Assembly: GCF_900607235.1 (NCBI RefSeq)
Contig: NZ_LR027860.1
Span: 30,477 to 94,476, forward strand
Direction: 5' to 3'
DNA: 64,000 bases
From: Olivibacter jilunii
GTDB lineage: Bacteria > Bacteroidota > Bacteroidia > Sphingobacteriales > Sphingobacteriaceae
Shown here: positions 8,333 through 17,928 of the stretch, piece by piece
How the letters are laid out: every line of letters starts with the position of its first letter
How positions within the stretch are numbered: the first letter of the stretch is position 1
The notes under the pieces: generated by a model
What the model was told of the DNA's origin: nothing
What the model saw: the letters and a program-made list of their open reading frames with translations, nothing else
Database searches by the model: none
Position numbers and translations under genes: made by a program

Positions 8333-11320
8333 CTACATAAGTATTATATGCACCTGAAAATATTGATTCTCTTCAACAATAGACAACTGTGCATTCATTT
8401 TAGCAGCGCGCTCCTTCATATTTTGGAGTCCGCGTCCACCTTGGTGATTTACAAATAATTCCTTAGGATTTGAACAGGTATTTTTAATCGACAAGTGTAT
8501 AGTATTGTCGATAACCAGCTCGATGATTGCTCCTGAACCATCGCCATACTTGATCACGTTGGTCACAGCCTCTTTAAAAATAAGAAAAAGGTTCTGCCTT
8601 ACAATTTGAGACAAGCCGTTTGAGGCATAAGCTCCCCGAATCTCAAACTTATACTGAAAATCTACCTCCTCCTGAAGTTTATACAGGTAGTCTTTCATAC
8701 GGATAACCAGGTCTTTTAGTGTATCAAAACGCGAATCGATCGACCAAACCATGTCGCTCATGGTAGATAAGGCTTGCCTACTAGTATCTGCGATTTGTTG
8801 CAATTGCTTATTTTCTCCACTCCACCCGTTTATTTTGCTGTTCAGCGAATCGGCTTGGTAATAAATGCGTGTTAAAGAACTTCCCACCTCATCATGAAGA
8901 TCGCTGGCGATGCTAATTCGTAAACGACGTTCTTTGATTTGTATATATTCACGATATTTAAAGATTGCCCAAATAATGATCGCGAAAAACAATACGAGCA
9001 GGCATTTAAACCAAATTGTTTGATAAAAGGTGGGATTCACTTGAAGTGGCACGATTAGGCTAGCGTTAGTCCACCGCCCATCCGGCAGACGAGAAGCAAG
9101 GTGCAGCTGATAACTGCCGGGCGGCGTTTCAACGAAGGTAATTTCCTGCCGACGCCCCAAAGGCAGCCAATCCAAGTGTCCATCCAATCGATAAAAAAAC
9201 TGTAGCTCTTTGGCCAGCTCACTCACCCCGCCAAAGCCAATCGTAAAATAGCGCGTCCCAGCTTCTATTATAAGCCTTTTATCTTGTTTATACGGGAAGG
9301 TGTAATGCCGTTCCAATCCCTGGCCTGCTCGCTCGGTAGTAAAGCTGGTAATATTTAGGGGAGTGGTTTTCGTTAATCTTCTTACTTGCGGCACACGAGG
9401 CGCCTCCGCATTAAAATAAAGCAAACCATTGATGGTTCCCAAGTAAAAGGTATTGCCCTGCTGAAAAGCAGCCGCCTGATTAAATTCATTTGCTGGCAAT
9501 CGATCCAGTCGAGAGTAATTAGCAATCTGCTTTGTCTGTTTGTCAATCATACTTAAACCATTATGGGTGGCTACCGCGACATGGTCTGCCTTGGTTAATA
9601 TACTATACACAATATCATCAGCCAAGCCATCTTCATTGGTGATTTTCTGCCGTACCGCTCCATTCCCGTCTAATATCCAAACGCCTTCTCCATGTGTTCC
9701 TATCCAAAACGTATCATCTACCGGCGTAATACAATACACTGCGTTTCCCAAGGCATTTGTTTGCAAGCTGTTAGTTTGGCAATCCCAGATAAATAGCCCT
9801 TCGGGCGTACCGATCCATAATTTTTTTCCAACGGGTGTTACATGTAATATCTTTAATCGTGCAAGTTTAGGGTGTTTCACTACCCGGTATGTTTTTGAAT
9901 AAGGATTAACCATATATAAGCCTGCATAAGTGCCTACCCATACAGAATCATGCGAAACACGCGTCAACGTTGTCATGGCTTCAACTGGCAGTTTTTCGCT
10001 TTTTGCCGCCAAACTAAGCCTAATAGATGAAAGTCGTTTTTTTTTTCGATCGAACCAGAGCAAGCCACTTCCTTCCGTTCCTAATAATAAGGTGTCTTTA
10101 CTCCATGGAAGTATCCGATAAACAAACTGCCCACCGAGTGTTTCCTTTTCTCCGGTCCGCTCGTTTATGGCAATAAATCGATCTTTGTACGATCCGACAT
10201 AGAGCGTGCCGTCACTGTGCTTATAGATGCTTCGTATACTATTGATTGACGTACCATTGCTAAGGAGCGTATGAAATCGATGATTAGTGGGCAATAACTC
10301 TAAGACATGATTGTTAAGCGACATCAACAAGCTATTACCTAAATTTTTAAACCATACGATATGATCATCTTTTAGGTTGTCGGGGTAGGTCATTTCTTGC
10401 TTGCTTACATGGTTGGTCGGAAAGTTATATGTAAACAGCTGTTCTTTACCGATACTTGCTTTATTCGTGAATATCAAGATGTGATCATTATTGAAAGGTG
10501 CCATATATACGGTACCGTCCTTACCAACCTGATTCCTTTCCAATGCCGGAATTTGGTCAAAAGTTCCGTTTTGAGTATCAAAAAGATACAAACCACGATC
10601 TTTAATGTTTAACAAGCATTTTCCCGAGGGATGAAAGTGCACTTGTTCAATCTCTGTATTATTCAATTCAGGTAAGCCAAAGTATGTCGGAGGTGATAAA
10701 TAACCCTCCCGGATTCGGAGACGGATCATTTTCCCTGCTTTCGTGGATACCCAAAGTTCTCCGGCATAAGGTTCTGAGATGGAAACGATAGAAGGCTTGT
10801 TGAAATGGTTTGGATAATCCCGATTGATATCAAGCAGAAGTTTCAGGCTATCACCGTTGACCTGATAGAGTCTACCATCAAACGACCCTGCATATATATT
10901 GCCGTTGCGCCCTTGCCCAATACACTCTATATCCGGTTTATGAACATATTGGTCTAATTCCGGGTTTTTTACAAAATTCATTTCCCAACTTCGCAAATCG
11001 AAGCGTACGAGGCCATTTTCAGTTCCGATCCAAAGGTTGTTTTGCCTGTCGGGAAAAAGGGTTTTAATTCTACTGTTCGGAATAGCGGGTTTACTTTTAT
11101 TATTCAGGAAGATAGTTTCGTTTCCGTCGTATCGACATAATCCACCGCTAGTAGCCATCCACAGAAGCCCCGCACTGTCTCTTATAACATCCGTAATAAC
11201 TTGGCTCTGCAAATTTTCGGGAAACTTGGCATCTCGAAAAATAAATCCCTCTTCTTGGGAGTACACGTACAACATACGTGTAAGCAAAACAATAAGCAAG
11301 AAAGGTTTTCTAATATACAT
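8333..11320 (-). CDS. two-component sensor kinase with periplasmic beta-propeller (Reg_prop/Y_Y_Y, HisKA_3)
   Basis: 995 residues. A signal peptide (about 1-21) is followed by two seven-bladed-propeller-type regions with repeated two-component propeller motifs (VIRDSAGLLWMATSGGLCRYDG, LFPDRQNNLWIGTENGLVRFD). A Y_Y_Y-like beta domain follows (about 670-750), then one membrane helix near 765-785, then a HisKA_3 dimerisation domain with phospho-acceptor His at about 809 (DLHDEVGSSL). The HATPase domain has an N box (FKEAVTNVIKYG) and G box (GGRGLQNMKERA). Unlike Bacteroides hybrid systems it has no fused receiver and HTH; the partner regulator is the next gene. Such sensors usually detect polysaccharide fragments or other periplasmic cues. 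The GH43 gene diverges from it, so glycan sensing is plausible but unproven. Confidence 0.93.
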   Translation of the reverse strand: MYIRKPFLLIVLLTRMLYVYSQEEGFIFRDAKFPENLQSQVITDVIRDSAGLLWMATSGGLCRYDGNETIFLNNKSKPAIPNSRIKTLFPDRQNNLWIGTENGLVRFDLRSWEMNFVKNPELDQYVHKPDIECIGQGRNGNIYAGSFDGRLYQVNGDSLKLLLDINRDYPNHFNKPSIVSISEPYAGELWVSTKAGKMIRLRIREGYLSPPTYFGLPELNNTEIEQVHFHPSGKCLLNIKDRGLYLFDTQNGTFDQIPALERNQVGKDGTVYMAPFNNDHILIFTNKASIGKEQLFTYNFPTNHVSKQEMTYPDNLKDDHIVWFKNLGNSLLMSLNNHVLELLPTNHRFHTLLSNGTSINSIRSIYKHSDGTLYVGSYKDRFIAINERTGEKETLGGQFVYRILPWSKDTLLLGTEGSGLLWFDRKKKRLSSIRLSLAAKSEKLPVEAMTTLTRVSHDSVWVGTYAGLYMVNPYSKTYRVVKHPKLARLKILHVTPVGKKLWIGTPEGLFIWDCQTNSLQTNALGNAVYCITPVDDTFWIGTHGEGVWILDGNGAVRQKITNEDGLADDIVYSILTKADHVAVATHNGLSMIDKQTKQIANYSRLDRLPANEFNQAAAFQQGNTFYLGTINGLLYFNAEAPRVPQVRRLTKTTPLNITSFTTERAGQGLERHYTFPYKQDKRLIIEAGTRYFTIGFGGVSELAKELQFFYRLDGHLDWLPLGRRQEITFVETPPGSYQLHLASRLPDGRWTNASLIVPLQVNPTFYQTIWFKCLLVLFFAIIIWAIFKYREYIQIKERRLRISIASDLHDEVGSSLTRIYYQADSLNSKINGWSGENKQLQQIADTSRQALSTMSDMVWSIDSRFDTLKDLVIRMKDYLYKLQEEVDFQYKFEIRGAYASNGLSQIVRQNLFLIFKEAVTNVIKYGDGSGAIIELVIDNTIHLSIKNTCSNPKELFVNHQGGRGLQNMKERAAKMNAQLSIVEENQYFQVHIILM

Positions 11321-11522
11321 GAATAGGTAGAATGGAACACATCCATCTGATCTGGTGCGAAACTTTAATTATAAATTAAGCGAAATATTGTCCATCTTTT
11401 TTATTCATTCTGTTCATTTTTTTTACACATAAAAATTGGGTAAAAAGTGTTCTCCAAAGTCTTTCTCCAAACGAATCGATAGAAGAACAGTTTTTTTATT
11501 TTCTTTTATACTTTCCTGCGTT

Positions 11523-11530
11523 TATATTTG
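11523..11530 (+). promoter_or_regulatory. candidate -7 box (TATATTTG) of the first GH43 gene
   Basis: TATATTTG matches the Bacteroidota -7 consensus TAnnTTTG. It lies 20 bp before the ATG at 11551, leaving room for a start site near 11537. The -33 element is not clear; only T-rich sequence lies at the expected distance. The region 11321-11550 is divergent between the kinase and GH43 genes. Confidence 0.5.
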
Positions 11531-11550
11531 TCGGCATCGAATGACCAACA

Positions 11551-12684
11551 ATGAAACGAATTATAAGCATTTTCACTTTCTTTTCACTAACATTATCCTT
11601 TAATAACCAGCTGTTTGCTCAATCGCAAAACACCTATCAAAACCCGTTGCCGGTTGCATTTGGTGACCCTTACGTACTGCACGTATCGGGCGACAAATAT
11701 TATATGTACGGCACGGGTGGAGTTGCAAAAAATGGATTTGCTGCTTATTCTTCGACCGACCTTGTGAATTGGAAAGATGAAGGCCAAGTATTTTATGCCG
11801 GTAACCCAAATGGTTGGAGCGATTCTACCGCCGCTTGGAACGGAGCCTACTGGGCACCGGAAGTATATGCGCATAACGGCAAGTTCTACCTATTTTACTC
11901 CGCTCAATGGAGCGATAACCCTGGCAAGGAGGTTGAAAATTTTCGCATTGGAGTAGCTGTGGCGGATAAGCCTACGGGGCCATTTGTTGACTTAACCGAT
12001 AAACCAATTTTTGATCCTGGATACCCTATTATCGATGCGAATGTACTTTTTGATGACAGCGGTAAGATTTATCTTTATTATTCCCGCTGCTGTTATAAGC
12101 ATCCCGTGGAAAGCGAAGTAGCTACCTGGGCTAAGAAAAAGGGATGGTTTGATACAATAGAGGAAAGTTGGGTGTATGGTGTTGAGTTGAAACCTGATTT
12201 CAGCGGCGTTATAGGCGAGCCCGTCTTATTATTAAGACCTCCTGTAGAAATGAGCGATAAACAAGCGGAGTGGGAAAGTCGTTCGGTTACGTCAAAGGAA
12301 GTTAATCGCCGGTGGACAGAGGGCTCCGCTATTTTTAAGAAGGGAGACACTTATTATATGATGTACTCGGCCAATTATTTTGGGGGTAAGAATTATGCCG
12401 TAGGATACGCGACTTCCAAAAGTCCGCTCGGCCCATTTACCAAAGCGGCTAATAACCCTGTATTGCAGAAGAACAGCGAACGTGGTGGTGTGGTAACAGG
12501 AACCGGTCATAATAGTGTGACCTACTCGCCAGACGGAAAGGAAATGTTCTGCGTGTATCACGCACGGACCTTATCAACGGGTGAAGAACGTGTTGTTTTT
12601 ATTGATAGAATGAAGATAACAGAAGACGGGAAATTGATAGTAGAGGGACCGACTACGACACCTCAACTAGTTCCAAGCAGATAA
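11551..12684 (+). CDS. glycoside hydrolase family 43 protein
   Basis: 377 residues with a Sec signal peptide (cleavage near FAQS, residue 24-25). It has the five-bladed propeller signature of GH43. The putative catalytic base Asp is in FGDPYV (about 39), the pKa-modulating Asp in IIDANVLFDD (about 167), and the general acid Glu in RRWTEGSAIF (about 250). WNGAYWAPEVYAHNGKFYLFYSA is the typical second-blade motif. GH43 enzymes act on arabinans, xylans or related side chains, here probably in the periplasm or on the surface. It diverges from the propeller kinase gene and is followed by a hairpin terminator. The exact substrate cannot be told from the sequence. Confidence 0.92.
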   Translation: MKRIISIFTFFSLTLSFNNQLFAQSQNTYQNPLPVAFGDPYVLHVSGDKYYMYGTGGVAKNGFAAYSSTDLVNWKDEGQVFYAGNPNGWSDSTAAWNGAYWAPEVYAHNGKFYLFYSAQWSDNPGKEVENFRIGVAVADKPTGPFVDLTDKPIFDPGYPIIDANVLFDDSGKIYLYYSRCCYKHPVESEVATWAKKKGWFDTIEESWVYGVELKPDFSGVIGEPVLLLRPPVEMSDKQAEWESRSVTSKEVNRRWTEGSAIFKKGDTYYMMYSANYFGGKNYAVGYATSKSPLGPFTKAANNPVLQKNSERGGVVTGTGHNSVTYSPDGKEMFCVYHARTLSTGEERVVFIDRMKITEDGKLIVEGPTTTPQLVPSR

Positions 12685-12720
12685 AAAAAGGAACCTCCTG
12701 CACAGTGGGTTCCCTTTACT
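12684..12720 (+). terminator. hairpin terminator after the first GH43 gene
   Basis: AAAGGAACC pairs with GGTTCC(C)TTT around a 12-base loop, starting just after the GH43 stop codon and ending in a T-rich stretch. The A run on the left makes it usable from the minus strand too, where the lipoprotein gene ends at 12741. Confidence 0.65.
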
Positions 12721-12740
12721 TTTGATCAGGAAACGTTGGC

Positions 12741-13931
12741 TCAGTCTAACGTGTCGAGTTGTTTAAGATCGAAATCATCATTAATCACTTCGCCGTTGGG
12801 TTTTACCAAGACAAATCTGGGTAGCTCAGAAAGATATAGGGTATTGATTAAGTCCTGTTGTGCTTCGTTTCTCATTCTATAACTATATTTAAAATCCAGG
12901 CCTTCCGTATTCTCTTTCCACTTACTGAATTGGCTTTCCATTGAAATCGGCAATATATCAATTCCTCTTTTCTCCAAAACTGGCACTTCTTGTTCCAATT
13001 GCTTAACCGCCTTGGCGGACGCTTGATCTGCACTATTCCAAAATGACAGCAGCAAATATTTACGATCCTTAAAAGAATCCCATGGAATTTCTGAAAGCTG
13101 TGCATCGGTTGCGACTACCTGTTTTTGAAGATCTAACCGTTGTATTTTCGTTTGCACCTTTTCGAGTCGTTTGGCAAAGTCTAGGCCATACTTGCTCTGC
13201 TTTACCTCAATTGGCGCCTGTTCTAACAGATTCCCGTATGCTTTTGCGTATTGACGCTGTTTTCCCGCCCGTGATAACAAATAAAATGAGCTGATTAATG
13301 GCTGGTGTTTTTTGATGAAATCTTCAGTAATTGAAGCAGGACTTTTCGAAAGTTCTTTCTTACCCGAAACTTTGGTGACGCCTGCCCCGCCAAGGCTGTA
13401 ACTTTCTGTCTGTCCTTCTTCTTCCGCTTCAAGTTCGGCAAGTACAGTATGCCATTTATTTAATAACTCTTGTTCTTTTCCACCACCTTGAATCGAAAAG
13501 GCAGTTTTGCTTATGGAGCCTGGGTGATTAAAGGGCCGTTGTACAAGCTTCAGATCTGTAGAAGCGGATGCTAAAACCGGGATGGAGGCTTCCCAAACTA
13601 ACCCACTGGTACCGCGTTTTGTGGACTTTCCTTCTATTTTTATAAAGTAAATTTCGTTAAGATTAGCGGTATCCAGCTTGAGTTTGAATTTCCCGTTCTC
13701 AATAGGGACGGATATAACGGAATCCTTCTCATTGTCCTTGAACAAAGAAACTTTTTTTATTTCGGAATTCGCTGTTTCGCTAATAATCGATAGCGCGCCT
13801 TTCTCGGGTGTATAAAGATATTTTTGCTTTTTAGTGTCCGTCTGTTTATTTTGTTCGCGGTGTTGGCATGACGATATAGTCAGTAAAAAGCCAATCACAA
13901 TAACGTAAGGGCTCGATCTAAAGAATTTCAT
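12741..13931 (-). CDS. thioredoxin-like lipoprotein lacking the CXXC active site
   Basis: 396 residues. An N-terminal lipoprotein signal has lipobox LTISSC (Cys about 22). Residues 35-140 look like the beta-rich domain (DUF4369-like) that precedes AhpC/TSA or TlpA domains in Bacteroidota proteins. A helical middle follows, then a thioredoxin-fold C-terminus from about 285 (RKYLLLSFWNSADQAS ... GIDILPISME ... LPRFVLVKPNGEVI). The position of the usual WCxxC is occupied by NSADQA, so no redox-active pair is left; the fold may have a binding or structural role. The gene converges with the GH43 gene. The function is not known. Confidence 0.78.
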   Translation of the reverse strand: MKFFRSSPYVIVIGFLLTISSCQHREQNKQTDTKKQKYLYTPEKGALSIISETANSEIKKVSLFKDNEKDSVISVPIENGKFKLKLDTANLNEIYFIKIEGKSTKRGTSGLVWEASIPVLASASTDLKLVQRPFNHPGSISKTAFSIQGGGKEQELLNKWHTVLAELEAEEEGQTESYSLGGAGVTKVSGKKELSKSPASITEDFIKKHQPLISSFYLLSRAGKQRQYAKAYGNLLEQAPIEVKQSKYGLDFAKRLEKVQTKIQRLDLQKQVVATDAQLSEIPWDSFKDRKYLLLSFWNSADQASAKAVKQLEQEVPVLEKRGIDILPISMESQFSKWKENTEGLDFKYSYRMRNEAQQDLINTLYLSELPRFVLVKPNGEVINDDFDLKQLDTLD

Positions 13932-14005
13932 ATGCTAATATACCAACATGTAATCATATTGTTTGTGTACTTGCGAAAATTGTAAACATCCATTTAATAT
14001 TTATA

Positions 14006-14013
14006 TAAGTTTG
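14006..14013 (+). promoter_or_regulatory. candidate -7 box (TAAGTTTG) of the YdeI-like gene
   Basis: TAAGTTTG fits TAnnTTTG and lies 29 bp before the ATG at 14043. The -33 TTTG/TTG element is not convincing at the expected spacing. Confidence 0.45.
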
Positions 14014-14042
14014 CACGGATATCTAATTACAGTAACTAAGTT

Positions 14043-14624
14043 ATGATTCAAAAAGAAGACACCGAAATATTTTATCCAATGGATTTGACAGCTTGGCGGG
14101 CATGGTTGGAGAAAAACCATCAATCAAAATCATCCGTCTGGCTCGTTCTTTATAATAAATCTTCAGGCAAACCTTCCATTTCCTGGAGTGAGGCGGTAGA
14201 CGTTGCTTTGTGCTTTGGATGGATAGATAGTAAAAAGATAAAAATAGACCCTGAAAGATCCCATCAGTTTTTCAGCAAGCGAAAAGCTAAAAGCACATGG
14301 TCAAAAATCAACAAAGATAAAGTGGAGAGATTGATAGCAAGCGGCTTAATGACACAAGCTGGTTTGGAGTGTATTGAAAAGGCGAAACAGAATGGGTCCT
14401 GGACGATTTTAGATGAAGTGGAAGCACTTAAAATTCCGGCGGATTTAGAAGCTGCATTTATGATTCATACCGGGGCAAAATCATTTTTCGAAGGGCTGAG
14501 CAAGTCCGCAAGAAAGGCAATGTTACAGTGGTTGGTTCTAGCCAAGCGGCCTGAAACAAGACAGGAACGAGTACACCAGATTGCTGCACTCGCTTCAAAA
14601 GGAATGAAACCGAAACCGTTTTAA
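14043..14624 (+). CDS. YdeI/OmpD-associated family protein
   Basis: 193 residues, no signal peptide, cytoplasmic. The N-terminal half has DLTAWRAWLEKNHQ, SSVWLVLYNKSSGKPS and DVALCFGWIDSKK, and the C-terminal region has SFFEGLSKSARKAMLQWLVLAKRPETRQERV. Both are hallmarks of the YdeI/bacteriocin-protection-like family (DUF1801/OmdA-related). Members of the family have been linked to antimicrobial-peptide or bacteriocin resistance in enterobacteria, but the mechanism is not established. It stands alone, with a candidate promoter just upstream and about 300 bp of non-coding sequence after it. Confidence 0.85.
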   Translation: MIQKEDTEIFYPMDLTAWRAWLEKNHQSKSSVWLVLYNKSSGKPSISWSEAVDVALCFGWIDSKKIKIDPERSHQFFSKRKAKSTWSKINKDKVERLIASGLMTQAGLECIEKAKQNGSWTILDEVEALKIPADLEAAFMIHTGAKSFFEGLSKSARKAMLQWLVLAKRPETRQERVHQIAALASKGMKPKPF

Positions 14625-14928
14625 CTTGTACTTACTCGGCATACCTATCAAAATCATTCCGAAATTAATTCCACATCCTTTTGCAAATAACGCACAAAAC
14701 ACTGATAAAAATTAGTGAAAAATAGAGACATATTGTGCAATTCGATTCCGCTTGTTTGTTTTTATTTGCCTACAGAGTGAGGGGTTTCTTGCAAGTTTGT
14801 TAAAAACCAATTATGTCCTATAGAACCGGATTGGGGCCTCTTCTAAAATTACGGACAAACGAAGGTGTTCATGAACTGCACCGGTAGCGTATAAAGTACG
14901 ATTATTTCACCATTATAATGTCCAAATT
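14625..14928. other. non-coding gap before the second GH43 gene
   Basis: 304 bp, AT-rich, no credible ORF on either strand and no strong hairpin. It presumably carries the promoter of the GH43-sulfatase operon, but no exact TAnnTTTG box was found. Confidence 0.5.
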
Positions 14929-16434
14929 ATGAAAAAGATTACGATCAATTTATGTTATCTATGTCTCTTGTTCTTGTACGCTTGTGAAAAAAACGTTAAG
15001 ATGCAGCCAAATCCTGAAACGATGGATATGGCGGATTTTATTATTGACAGCACTTTTACCAACCCTATCATACCGCGAGGCGCCGATCCATGGGTGACGC
15101 ACAAACATGGCTTTTACTACTTTACATACACGCAGGGGGGCAAATTAGTCTTGTATAAAACAAAAAACATGTCTGAGTTGGCATTGGCGAGCGCCCACGA
15201 TGCGTGGATACCCGAACAAGGTATGCCATATTCCAAAAATCTATGGGCGCCGGAATTACACTACCTTGATAATAAATGGTATATGTATTTTGCTGCAGAC
15301 AATGGGCAGAATGCAAATCATCGAATGTATGTCGTAGAAAATGCGGCAGCAGATCCTACGACCGGAGAGTGGGTGCTCAAGGGAAAGGTGGCCGACCCGT
15401 CCAACGAGTGGGCCATTGATGGTACCGTACTTGAATATAAAGGGCAACGCTATATGTTATGGTCGGGTGGAAACGCCGGTGCTGCTCCGCAACGTATCTA
15501 TATTGCAAAGATGAGCAATCCATGGACCATCAGTAGCGAAAAGGTGGCTATCTCCAGTCCGATACATCCTTGGGAAATGAATGGTAGTGCGATTAACGAA
15601 GGTCCCCAGGTATTAATAAGTCCGAGTGGTCGCGTACACGTGGTATATTCAGCAAGTGGTTATTGGGTTGACACCTATTGCTTAGGTTTACTAAGCCTGA
15701 ACATAGATGGAGATCCAATGAAGCCCGATGACTGGGTAAAAACACCGCAACCCGTTTTTTCTATGAATGCCGAAAGCGGCGCTTATGGCCCCGGCCACAA
15801 TGGTTTTTTCAAATCGCCGGACGATAGCGAAGACTGGATTATTTATCATGCACGGAGCTTACCTGGAGGTGGGGATGGAAACGGTCGGAATGCCCGCATT
15901 CAGCAATTTACTTGGAATGCAGATGGAACCCCCAACTTCGGTATACCCGTTAAGATTGGTGTACCTATTGCAAAACCTTCTGGCGAACCCATTCGAAAAG
16001 TATATCGTACTGATAACTGGTCTATTGCAAGCTTTAGTTCTGAGGAGACTGTCAATAATCGTTTGGCTAGTAAATTGATTGATAATGACGTAAATTCGTA
16101 CTGGATAACGCGATACTCATCCAATCCAACAAACTATCCCGATCATTGGATTACCGTTGATATGGGGGAATCCCTAACAGTGGATGGCTTTATGCTCGCG
16201 CAGAAAAGCGGTGATCGAAAAGTTAAAGAAATAGAAATTTTAATAAGCGACGACAACAGTTCGTGGGAAAGTCTGGGAACCTTTGAATTGGCTAATGTAA
16301 ATTTGGTTAAACAATACTTAAATATAGATGTAAGGCGTACCTGTAGGTACTTTAAGTTAGTCCCGTTGGCTGGTTATGATAGTCAGCAGCAACCCGGACT
16401 TGCAGAAGCGGGTGCCTACATTAAAGGAGAGTAA
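14929..16434 (+). CDS. GH43-family lipoprotein with C-terminal F5/8 type C (discoidin-like) domain
   Basis: 501 residues. The lipoprotein signal ends at LLFLYAC (Cys 19). The five-bladed propeller runs from about 45 to 345: RGADPWVTHKHGFYYFTYT (catalytic base Asp in ADPW), NLWAPELHYLDNKWYMYFAA, WAIDGTVLEYKGQRYMLWSG, and a C-terminal blade with AYGPGHNGFF and WIIYHA. From about 360 a discoidin/CBM32-like beta sandwich follows (ASKLIDNDVNSYWITRY, HWITVDMGESLTVDGFML, RYFKLVPL), probably for glycan binding. Expected at the outer membrane. It is the first gene of an operon with the sulfatase 38 bp downstream. Substrate is likely an arabinose-containing or related, possibly sulfated, glycan; this is inference from gene order. 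Confidence 0.9.
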   Translation: MKKITINLCYLCLLFLYACEKNVKMQPNPETMDMADFIIDSTFTNPIIPRGADPWVTHKHGFYYFTYTQGGKLVLYKTKNMSELALASAHDAWIPEQGMPYSKNLWAPELHYLDNKWYMYFAADNGQNANHRMYVVENAAADPTTGEWVLKGKVADPSNEWAIDGTVLEYKGQRYMLWSGGNAGAAPQRIYIAKMSNPWTISSEKVAISSPIHPWEMNGSAINEGPQVLISPSGRVHVVYSASGYWVDTYCLGLLSLNIDGDPMKPDDWVKTPQPVFSMNAESGAYGPGHNGFFKSPDDSEDWIIYHARSLPGGGDGNGRNARIQQFTWNADGTPNFGIPVKIGVPIAKPSGEPIRKVYRTDNWSIASFSSEETVNNRLASKLIDNDVNSYWITRYSSNPTNYPDHWITVDMGESLTVDGFMLAQKSGDRKVKEIEILISDDNSSWESLGTFELANVNLVKQYLNIDVRRTCRYFKLVPLAGYDSQQQPGLAEAGAYIKGE

Positions 16435-16472
16435 AAATTTAAGTCCCCTGAATTAATCGGGTTGAAAAAAAA

Positions 16473-17849
16473 ATGAAACTATATTGTAAGTTTATATGTC
16501 TTTTCTGTCTGCTATTATTGGCAGGCAATTTGCGTGGTCAAGAAAAACCTAATATCATTATTATTCTTACAGATGACATGGGATTCAGCGACATAGGCAC
16601 TTTTGGAGGCCAGTTTGTTCCCACCCCCCATTTGGATCAACTGGCTAAAGAAGGCACTAAATATACGCAGTATTATAGCGCCGCTCCTATTTGCAGCCCT
16701 TCTCGTACCAGTATCCTGACGGGTATGTTCCCTGCTGAATGGAATTTCACGACCTTCCTGAATGATCGGCGAAGCAATGCGCGTGCAGAGCAAGCAAACT
16801 ATTTGAATGTAAACGCCCCCTCATTGGCCAAAGTATTAAAAGCAGCGGGATACGCCACCGGGCATTTTGGAAAGTGGCATATGGGCGGTGGCCGTGATAT
16901 TAAAAATGCACCGGGCTTTAAGAAATATGGTTTTGACGAGCACGCCAGCACGTACGAAAGTCCGGATCCTGACCCTGCCCTAACTGCAAGGGACTGGATC
17001 TGGTCTGATGAGGACAGCATCAAACGTTGGGACCGAACGGCTTACTTTGTAGATAAAACGCTTGATTTCCTCCGTCGGCATAAGGGTGTACCTTGTTTCG
17101 TGAACCTTTGGCCGGATGACATGCACACGCCATGGGTACCGGAAGAAAATCGTCGGCAATCGGGTAAATTCCCAATGAATCCGGACGAAGAGAAGGCTTT
17201 TAAGCTGGTATTAGCTGAATTTGACAAACAAATGGGCAGGTTGTTTGACGGCTTAGAGAAACTGGGTTTAGCTGAAAATACGCTGATCATTTTCACCAGT
17301 GATAATGGTCCGCTACCGAGCTTTAAGGGCAGCAGGGCGGGCGGCTTGCGGGGCACGAAACTCTCACTCTACGAAGGTGGTATTCGTATGCCTTTTATCG
17401 TACGATGGCCGGGCCATACACCTGCGGGTCAGACGGACAGTGTGTCGGTCTTGAATTCAAGCGACTTGTTTCCCACCTTGGCACGTATTGCCGCTGCTCC
17501 ACTACCACCTAATTACAAAGGAGACGGCGAGGATAGAATGAAGGTATTCTTAGGAAAGCCCTCCTCAAGAGAAAAAGATATGTATTGGGAATATGGGCGA
17601 AATGATTATGCTTTTAACTATCCCAAAGGAAGAGACCGGAGTCCGAACTTAGCGATCCGGTCGGGTAAGTGGAAACTGTTAGTTGACTACCAAGGTGATA
17701 ATGTAGAATTATATAATATCGTGGATGATAAATATGAAACTAACAACGTTGCCGCATGGCATTCGGATATCGTAGCTGACTTAAAAACGAAGCTTATTAC
17801 TTGGCGGGCTTATTTACCTGAATTAACAGCCGACCGCGCTAATCCTTAA
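16473..17849 (+). CDS. secreted sulfatase (arylsulfatase family)
   Basis: 458 residues with a Sec signal peptide (about 1-22). The metal site includes IIILTDDMG. The formylglycine motif is CSPSRTSILTG (Cys about 76), so the enzyme needs a formylglycine-generating maturase, which is not in this window. GHFGKWHMG carries further active-site His/Lys, and IIFTSDNGP carries metal-binding Asp/Asn. It ends with LRSGKWKLLV-like and LYNIVDD features, as in carbohydrate sulfatases. It is translated from the same transcript as the upstream GH43 gene, which suggests removal of sulfate groups from the same polysaccharide. The specific sulfate position cannot be deduced. Confidence 0.93.
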   Translation: MKLYCKFICLFCLLLLAGNLRGQEKPNIIIILTDDMGFSDIGTFGGQFVPTPHLDQLAKEGTKYTQYYSAAPICSPSRTSILTGMFPAEWNFTTFLNDRRSNARAEQANYLNVNAPSLAKVLKAAGYATGHFGKWHMGGGRDIKNAPGFKKYGFDEHASTYESPDPDPALTARDWIWSDEDSIKRWDRTAYFVDKTLDFLRRHKGVPCFVNLWPDDMHTPWVPEENRRQSGKFPMNPDEEKAFKLVLAEFDKQMGRLFDGLEKLGLAENTLIIFTSDNGPLPSFKGSRAGGLRGTKLSLYEGGIRMPFIVRWPGHTPAGQTDSVSVLNSSDLFPTLARIAAAPLPPNYKGDGEDRMKVFLGKPSSREKDMYWEYGRNDYAFNYPKGRDRSPNLAIRSGKWKLLVDYQGDNVELYNIVDDKYETNNVAAWHSDIVADLKTKLITWRAYLPELTADRANP

Positions 17850-17928
17850 CATGAATACGGTTGCTCGATTTTGACGCAAGTCAATGTTTTTAAAAGTTAT
17901 TTAATGCAACTTTGGCTTGTAATTCACG

